Source: Synaphobranchus kaupii (lineage: Eukaryota; Chordata; Actinopteri; Anguilliformes; Synaphobranchidae). Taken from it: a stretch of DNA of 64,000 nucleotides. Below are positions 56,901-64,000 of this stretch, in pieces (position 1 is the stretch's first letter; the number at the start of each line of letters is the position of its first letter). Below the pieces are notes generated by a model, which worked only from the letters and a program-made list of their open reading frames with translations, had not been told where the DNA came from and made no database searches. The stretch covers positions 13,947,786-14,011,785 of the forward strand of contig CM056380.1 of NCBI GenBank assembly GCA_029718625.1. The letters are read 5' to 3'. The translations under genes and the position numbers were made by a program.

Positions 56901-59900
56901 TCATCTTCTTCCTGCAGCTCAAACTCACAGCAAATGGAAACAGAGCTTCCAGTTAACCTCACCCTCTTACGGCAGCTCTAACTCACAGCAAATGGAGACA
57001 GGGCTTCCAGTTAACCTCACCCTCTTACTGCAGCTCTAACTCACAGCACATGGACACAGAGCTTCCAGTTAAACTCATCCTCTTACTGCAGTTCTATCTC
57101 ACAGCAAATGGACACATAGCTTCCAGTTAGCCTCATCCTCTTCCTGCAGCTAAAACTCACAGCAAATGGGCACAGAGCTTCCAGTTAAACTCATCCTCTT
57201 ACTGCAGCTCTAACTCACAGCAAATGGAGACAGAGCTTCCAGTTAACCTCATCCTCTTACTGCAGCTCTAACTCACAGCACATGGAGACAGAGCTTCCAG
57301 TTAGCCTCATCCTCTTCCTGCAGCTAAAACTCACAGCAAATGGGCACAGAGCTTCCAGTTAAACTCATCCTCTTACTGCAGCTCTAACTCACAGCAAATG
57401 GAGACAGAGCTTCCAGTTAACCTCATCCTCTTACTGCAGCTCTAACTCACAGCACATGGAGACAAAGCATCCAGTTAACCTCATCCTCTTACTGCAGCTC
57501 TAAACCACAGCACATGGAGACAGAGGTTCCAGTTAAGCTCATCCTCTTAATGCATCAATAACTCACAGCACATGAACACAGAACTTCCAGTTAACCTCAT
57601 CTTCTTCCTGCAGCTCAAACTCACAGCAAATGGAGACAGAGCTTCCAGTTAACCTCACCCTCTTACGGCAGCTCTAACTCACAGCAAATGGACACAGAAC
57701 TTCCAGTTAACCTCATCTTCTTCCTGCAGCTCAAACTCACAGCAAATGGAGACAGAGCTTCCAGTTAACCTCACCCTCTTACGGCAGCTCTAACTCACAG
57801 CACATGGAGACAGAGCTTCCAGTTAACCTCATCCTCTTACTGCAGCTCTAACTCACAGCACATGGACACAGAGCTTCCAGTTAAACTCATCCTCTTACTG
57901 CAGTTCTATCTCACAGCAAATGGACACATAGCTTCCAGTTAGCCTCATACTCTTCCTGCAGCTAAAACTCACAGCAAATGGGCACAGAGCTTCCAGTTAA
58001 CCTCATCCTCTTACTGCAGCTCTAACTCACAGCACATGGAGACAGAGCTTCCAGTTAACGTCATCCTCTTACTGCAGCTCTAACTCACAGCACATGGAGA
58101 CAGAGCTTCCAGTTAACCTCATCCTCTTACTGCAGCTCTAACTCACAGCAATTGGAGACAGAGCATCCAGTTAACCTCATCCTCTTACTGTAACTCTAAC
58201 TCACAGCACATGGAGACAAAGCATCCAGTTAACCTCATCTTCTTCCTGCAGCTCAAACTCACAGCAAATGGAGACAGAGCTTCCAGTTAACCTCATCCTC
58301 GTACTGCAGCTCAAACTCACAGCAAATGGAGACAGAGCTTCCAGTTAACCTCATCCTCTGACTGCAGCTCTAAACCACAGCACATGGACAGAGGTTTCAG
58401 TTAAGCTCATCCTCTTAATGCATCAATAACTCACAGCACATGGAGACAGAGCATCCAGTTAACCTCACCCTCTTACGGCAGCTCTAACTCACAGCAAATG
58501 GACACAGAACTTCCAGTTAACCTCATCTTCTTCCTGCAGCTCAAACTCACAGCACATGGAGACAGAGGTTCCAGTTAACCTCACCCTTTAACTGCAGCTC
58601 TAACTCACAGCACATGGAGACAGAGCATCCAGTTAACCTCATCCTCTGACTGCAGCTCTAACTCACAGCACATGGACACAGAACTTCCAGTTAACCTCAT
58701 CTTCTTCTTGCAGCTCAAACTCACAGCAAATGGAGACAGAGCTTCCAGTTAACCTCACCCTCTTACGGCAGCTCTAACTCACAGCAAATGGACACAGAAC
58801 TTCCAGTTAACCTCATCTTCTTCCTGCAGCTCAAACTCACAGCAAATGGAGACAGAGCTTCCAGTTAACCTCACCCTCTTACGGCAGCTCTAACTCACAG
58901 CACATGGAGACAGAGCTTCCAGTTAACCTCATCCTCTTACTGCAGCTCTAACTCACAGCACATGGACACAGAGCTTCCAGTTAAACTCATCCTCTTACTG
59001 CAGTTCTATCTCACAGCAAATGGACACATAGCTTCCAGTTAACCTCATCCTCTTACTGCAGCTCTAACTCACAGCACATGGACAGAGCTTCCAGTTAACC
59101 TCATCCTCTTACTGTAGCTCAAACTCACAGCACATGGAGACAAAGCATCCAGTTAACCTCATCCTCTTACTGCAGCTCTAAACCACAGCACATGGAGACA
59201 AAGCATCCAGTTAACCTCATCCTCTTACTACAGCTCTAAACCACAGCACATGGAGACAGAGGTTCCAGTTAAGCTCATCCTCTTACTGTAGCTCTAACTC
59301 ACAGCACATGGACAAAGCATCCAGTTAACCTCATCCTCTTACTGCAGCTCTAAACCACAGCACATGGAGACAAAGCATCCAGTTAACCTCATCCTCTTAC
59401 TACAGCTCTAAACCACAGCACATGGAGACAGAGGTTCCAGTTAAGCTCATCCTCTTACTGCAGTTCTATCTCACAGCAAATGGACACATAGCTTCCAGTT
59501 AACCTCATCCTCTTACTGCAGCTCTAACTCACAGCACATGGACAGAGCTTCCAGTTAACCTCATCCTCTTACTGTAGCTCAAACTCACAGCACATGGAGA
59601 CAAAGCATCCAGTTAACCTCATCCTCTTACTGCAGCTCTAAACCACAGCACATGGAGACAAAGCATCCAGTTAACCTCATCCTCTTACTACAGCTCTAAA
59701 CCACAGCACATGGAGACAGAGGTTCCAGTTAAGCTCATCCTCTTACTGTAGCTCTAACTCACAGCACATGGACAAAGCATCCAGTTAACCTCATCCTCTT
59801 ACTGCAGCTCTAAACTCACAGCAAATGGAGACAAAGCATCCAGTTAACCTCATCCTCTTACTACAGCTCTAAACCACAGCACATGGAGACAGAGGTTCCA

Positions 59901-61275
59901 GTTAAGCTCATCCTCTTACTGCATCTCTAACTCACAGCAATTGGAGACAGAGCATCCAGTTAACCTCATCCTCTTACTGTAGCTCTAACTCACAGCACAT
60001 GGAGACAAAGCATCCAGTTAACCTCATCCTCTGACTGCAGCTCTAAACCACAGCACATGGAGACAAAGCATCCAGTTAACCTCATCCTCTGACTGCAGCT
60101 CTAAACCACAGCACATGGACAGAGGTTTCAGTTAAGCTCATCCTCTTAATGCATCAATAACTCACAGCAAATGGAGACAGAGCTTCCAGTTAACCTCATC
60201 CTCTTACTGCAGCTCTAACTCACAGCACATGGACAGAGCTTCCAGTTAACCTCACCCTTTTACTGCAGCTCTAACTCACAGCACATGGACAGAGCTTCCA
60301 GTTAACATCATCCTCTTACTGCAGCTCTAACTCACAGCACATGGAGACAAAGCATCCAGTTAACCTCATCCTCTGACTGCAGCTCTAAACCACAGCACAT
60401 GGACAGAGGTTTCAGTTAAGCTCATCCTCTTAATGCATCAATAACTCACAGCACATGGACAGAGCATCCAGTTAACCTCACCCTCTTACGGCAGCTCTAA
60501 CTCACAGCAAATGGACACAGAACTTCCAGTTAACCTCATCTTCTTCCTGCAGCTCAAACTCACAGCAAATGGAAACAGAGCTTCCAGTTAACCTCATCCT
60601 CTTACTGCAGCTCAAACTCACAGCAAATGGAGACAGGGCTTCCAGTTAACCTCACCCTCTTACTGCAGCTCTAACTCACAGCACATGGACACAGAGCTTC
60701 CAGTTAAACTCATCCTCTTACTGCAGTTCTATCTCACAGCAAATGGACACATAGCTTCCAGTTAGCCTCATCCTCTTCCTGCAGCTAAAACTCACAGCAA
60801 ATGGGCACAGAGCTTCCAGTTAAACTCATCCTCTTACTGCAGCTCTAACTCACAGCAAATGGAGACAGAGCTTCCAGTTAACCTCATCCTCTTACTGCAG
60901 CTCTAACTCACAGCACATGGAGACAGAGCTTCCAGTTAACCTCATCCTCTTACTGCAGCTCTAACTCACAGCACATGGACAGAGCTTCCAGTTAACCTCA
61001 TCCTCTTACTGCAGCTCTAACTCACAGCACATGGAGACAGAGCTTACAGTTAACCTCATCCTCTTATTGCAGCTCTAACTCACAGCCCATGGAGCCAGAG
61101 CTTCCTGTAAACCTCATCCTCTTACTGCAGCTCTAACTCACAGCATGTCAGAATATGAAATAATACACCTCACCTCCACCTGAAGGTGTCTGACTTCACC
61201 TATCTACACATGACAGGTGGCAGTGACATTGAAGTACAATTAAACACAAGTGTCAATACAAACATGTTAAATTAC

Positions 61276-61386
61276 CTTTGATCTCCTGTTAACTCTCCTT
61301 TGAATTTCATTGGTTCATCCATTGAATGATCACTCTTCATAGACAGACCGCTGGGTACAGGTGACCCTGCTCTTTCTACCTGGACC
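61276..61386 (-). CDS. NLR 37-codon module exon, copy 2
   Basis: Identical in sequence to 53810-53920, with the same splice sites and phases and the same unique flank of about 130 bases on the donor side. The offset is exactly 7466 bases across the island. It comes from duplication of the higher-order satellite block. Any further copies and the start of the gene would lie beyond the right edge. Confidence 0.8.
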
Positions 61387-64000
61387 CTGTGAACAAAACA
61401 TGGACAGAGATTCCAGTTAACCTCTTCCAATTACTGCAGCTCTAACTCACAGCAAATGGACACAGAGCTTCCAGTTAATCTCATCCTCTTACTGCAGCTC
61501 TAACTCAAAACAGTTGGACAGAGCTTCCAGTTAACCTCATCCTCTTAATGCATCAACAACTCACAGCAAATGGACAGAGCTTCCAGCTAACCTCATCCTC
61601 TTACTGCAGCTCGAACTCACAGCACATGGACAGAGCTTCCAGTTAAGCTCATCCTCTTAATGCATCAATAACTCACAGCAAATGGAGATAGAGGATCCAG
61701 TTAACCTCATCCTCTTACTGCAGCTCTAACTCACAGCACATGGACACAGAGCTTCCAGTTAAGCTCATCCTCTTACTGCAGCTCTAACTCACAGCACATG
61801 GAGACAGAGCTTCCAGTTAAGCTCATCCTCTTAATGCATCAATAACTCACAGCACATGGAGACAGAGCATCCAGTTAACCTCACCCTCTTACGGCAGCTC
61901 TAACTCACAGCAAATGGACACAGAACTTCCAGTTAACCTCATCTTCTTCCTGCAGCTCAAACTCACAGCAAATGGACAGAGCTTCCAGTTAACCTCACCC
62001 TCTTACGGCAGCTCTAACTCACAGCAAATGGACACAGAACTTCCAGTTAACCTCATCTTCTTCCTGCAGCTCAAACTCACAGCACATGGAGACAGAGGTT
62101 CCAGTTAACCTCACCCTTTAACTGCAGCTCTAACTCACAGCACATGGAGACAGAGCATCCAGTTAACCTCATCCTCTGACTGCAGCTCTAACTCACAGCA
62201 CATGGACACAGAACTTCCAGTTAACCTCATCTTCTTCCTGCAGCTCAAACTCACAGCAAATGGAGACAGAGCTTCCAGTTAACCTCACCCTCTTACGGCA
62301 GCTCTAACTCACAGCAAATGGACACAGAACTTCCAGTTAACCTCATCTTCTTCCTGCAGCTCAAACTCACAGCAAATGGAGACAGAGCTTCCAGTTAACC
62401 TCACCCTCTTACGGCAGCTCTAACTCACAGCACATGGAGACAGAGCTTCCAGTTAACCTCATCCTCGCTCTTACTGCAGCTCAAACTCACAGCAAATGGA
62501 GACAGGGCTTCCAGTTAACCTCACCCTCTTACTGCAGCTCTAACTCACAGCACATGGACACAGAGCTTCCAGTTAAACTCATCCTCTTACTGCAGTTCTA
62601 TCTCACAGCAAATGGACACATAGCTTCCAGTTAACCTCATCCTCTTACTGCAGCTCTAACTCACAGCACATGGACAGAGCTTCCAGTTAACCTCATCCTC
62701 TTACTGTAGCTCAAACTCACAGCACATGGAGACAAAGCATCCAGTAAACCTCATCCTCTTACTGCAGCTCTAAACCACAGCACATGGAGACAAAGCATCC
62801 AGTTAACCTCATCCTCTTACTACAGCTCTAAACCACAGCACATGGAGACAGAGGTTCCAGTTAACCTCATCCTCTTACTGTAGCTCAAACTCACAGCACA
62901 TGGACAAAGCATCCAGTTAACCTCATCCTCTTACTGCAGCTCTAAACCACAGCACATGGAGACAAAGCATCCAGTTAACCTCATCCTCTTACTACAGCTC
63001 TAAACCACAGCACATGGAGACAGAGGTTCCAGTTAAGCTCATCCTTACTGCAGCTCTAACTCACAGCAATTGGAGACAGAGCATCCAGTTAACCTCATCC
63101 TCTTACTGTAGCTCTAACTCACAGCACATGGAGACAAAGCATCCAGTTAACCTCATCCTCTTACTGCAGCTCTAAACCACAGCACATGGAGACAAAGCAT
63201 CCAGTTAACCTCATCCTCTGACTGCAGCTCTAAACCACAGCACATGGAGACAGAGGTTCCAGTTAAGCTCATCCTCTTAATGCATCAATAACTCACAGCA
63301 AATGGAGACAGAGCTTCCAGTTAACCTCATCCTCTTACTGCAGCTCTAACTCACAGCACATGGACAGAGCTTCCAGTTAACATCATCCTCTTACTGCAGC
63401 TCTAACTCACAGCACATGGAGACAAAGCATCCAGTTAACCTCATCCTCTGACTGCAGCTCTAAACCACAGCACATGGACAGAGGTTTCAGTTAAGCTCAT
63501 CCTCTTAATGCATCAATAACTCACAGCACATGGACAGAGCATCCAGTTAACCTCACCCTCTTACAGCAGCTCTAACTCACAGCAAATGGACACAGAACTT
63601 CCAGTTAACCTCATCTTCTTCCTGCAGCTCAAACTCACAGCAAATGGAAACAGAGCTTCCAGTTAACCTCACCCTCTTACGGCAGCTCTAACTCACAGCA
63701 AATGGAGACAGGGCTTCCAGTTAACCTCACCCTCTTACTGCAGCTCTAACTCACAGCACATGGACACAGAGCTTCCAGTTAAACTCATCCTCTTACTGCA
63801 GTTCTATCTCACAGCAAATGGACACATAGCTTCCAGTTAGCCTCATCCTCTTCCTGCAGCTAAAACTCACAGCAAATGGGCACAGAGCTTCCAGTTAAAC
63901 TCATCCTCTTACTGCAGCTCTAACTCACAGCAAATGGAGACAGAGCTTCCAGTTAACCTCATCCTCTTACTGCAGCTCTAACTCACAGCACATGGAGACA

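Larger units (their letters stand above)
42841..64000. repeat. Large 58-bp satellite with higher-order structure
   Basis: More than 300 units of about 58 bases (56 when the GA of GGAGACAG is missing). The consensus begins ACCTCATCCTCTTACTGCAG and continues CTCTAACTCACAGCACATGG, then AGACAGAGCTTCCAGTTA. Variant units recur in fixed order: a longer block of about 7.5 kb repeats from about 48.7 kb to the end (for example the unit groups at 48962 and 56485, and at 52622 and 60146), with shorter 1.0-1.7 kb sub-blocks. It is interrupted only at 53679-53930 and 61145-61396 by identical exon-bearing islands. It runs off the window. Scattered 60-70-residue frames in it are not genes. Confidence 0.95.

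Noticed and set aside
42841..64000. Open frames of 60-80 residues such as those beginning METELPVNLIL or MDTELPVNLIF
   Set aside because: They are produced by the 58-bp satellite, occur only where unit length variants keep the frame, and have no start context, domain or splice support.
42841..64000. CRISPR-like regular repeats
   Set aside because: The units are contiguous and diverge gradually with no unique spacers. The sequence is a eukaryotic satellite.

Overview
The window looks like teleost fish nuclear DNA. It has vertebrate-style split coding sequence from a fish NLR immune receptor (PYD-like, FISNA and NACHT exons with GT/AG borders and matching phases). It also holds a retrovirus-like ERV primed by tRNA-Gln, a Ty3/gypsy element, two Tc1/mariner elements with open transposases, an L1/Tx1-type LINE, Penelope-like sequence, hAT, TTAA-target elements and many MITEs. 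I see no bacterial or phage gene, no rRNA or tRNA gene and no CRISPR array.

Layout. 1-9725: a promoter-like stretch, a CA repeat, then a decayed DNA transposon (E1) split by an internally deleted ERV (1717-8350, 4-bp TSD). The ERV's gag is itself split by a 1.8-kb DNA element whose 200-bp inverted ends are packed with a TAATGTAATAA motif. A TTA-flanked MITE follows. 9726-16579: a minus-strand gypsy element with 145-bp LTRs and a 5-bp TSD, carrying a full Tc1 element with an intact transposase and a deleted Tc1-like copy. 16585-20343: sparse sequence, then a 1.9-kb DNA transposon (E2) related to E1.

20547 to beyond 61386: exons of one minus-strand NLR gene. In transcript order these are two identical 111-nt exons (61276-61386, 53810-53920), a short exon (42789-42837), a PYD-like exon (23518-23761) and the large FISNA-NACHT exon (20547-22485). 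All proposed junction phases agree. The 5' start lies beyond the right edge, and no LRR exon is visible downstream. The introns are filled with minisatellites (36-bp, 42-bp and 58-bp units) and nested mobile elements.

25240-33122 is a composite retroelement inside an NLR intron. A 14-bp TSD encloses an inverted pair of about 370-bp Penelope-type terminal repeats, an L1-type ORF1 and 3'-truncated ORF2 (ORF2 split by a second intact Tc1-like element), and a Penelope GIY-YIG tail. 33193-42375 is a nest of TTAA elements (two inverted copies of a piggyBac-like family and an AGTGATACTGCA element), two hAT-like elements, a LINE and a MITE. 42841-64000 is a roughly 21-kb satellite of about 58-bp units. 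It is organised into higher-order blocks of about 7.5 kb, and each complete block carries one identical NLR exon.

The two observations I rate highest are the satellite whose higher-order repeat multiplies a phase-symmetric coding exon, and the L1/Penelope chimera with precise outer target-site duplications.
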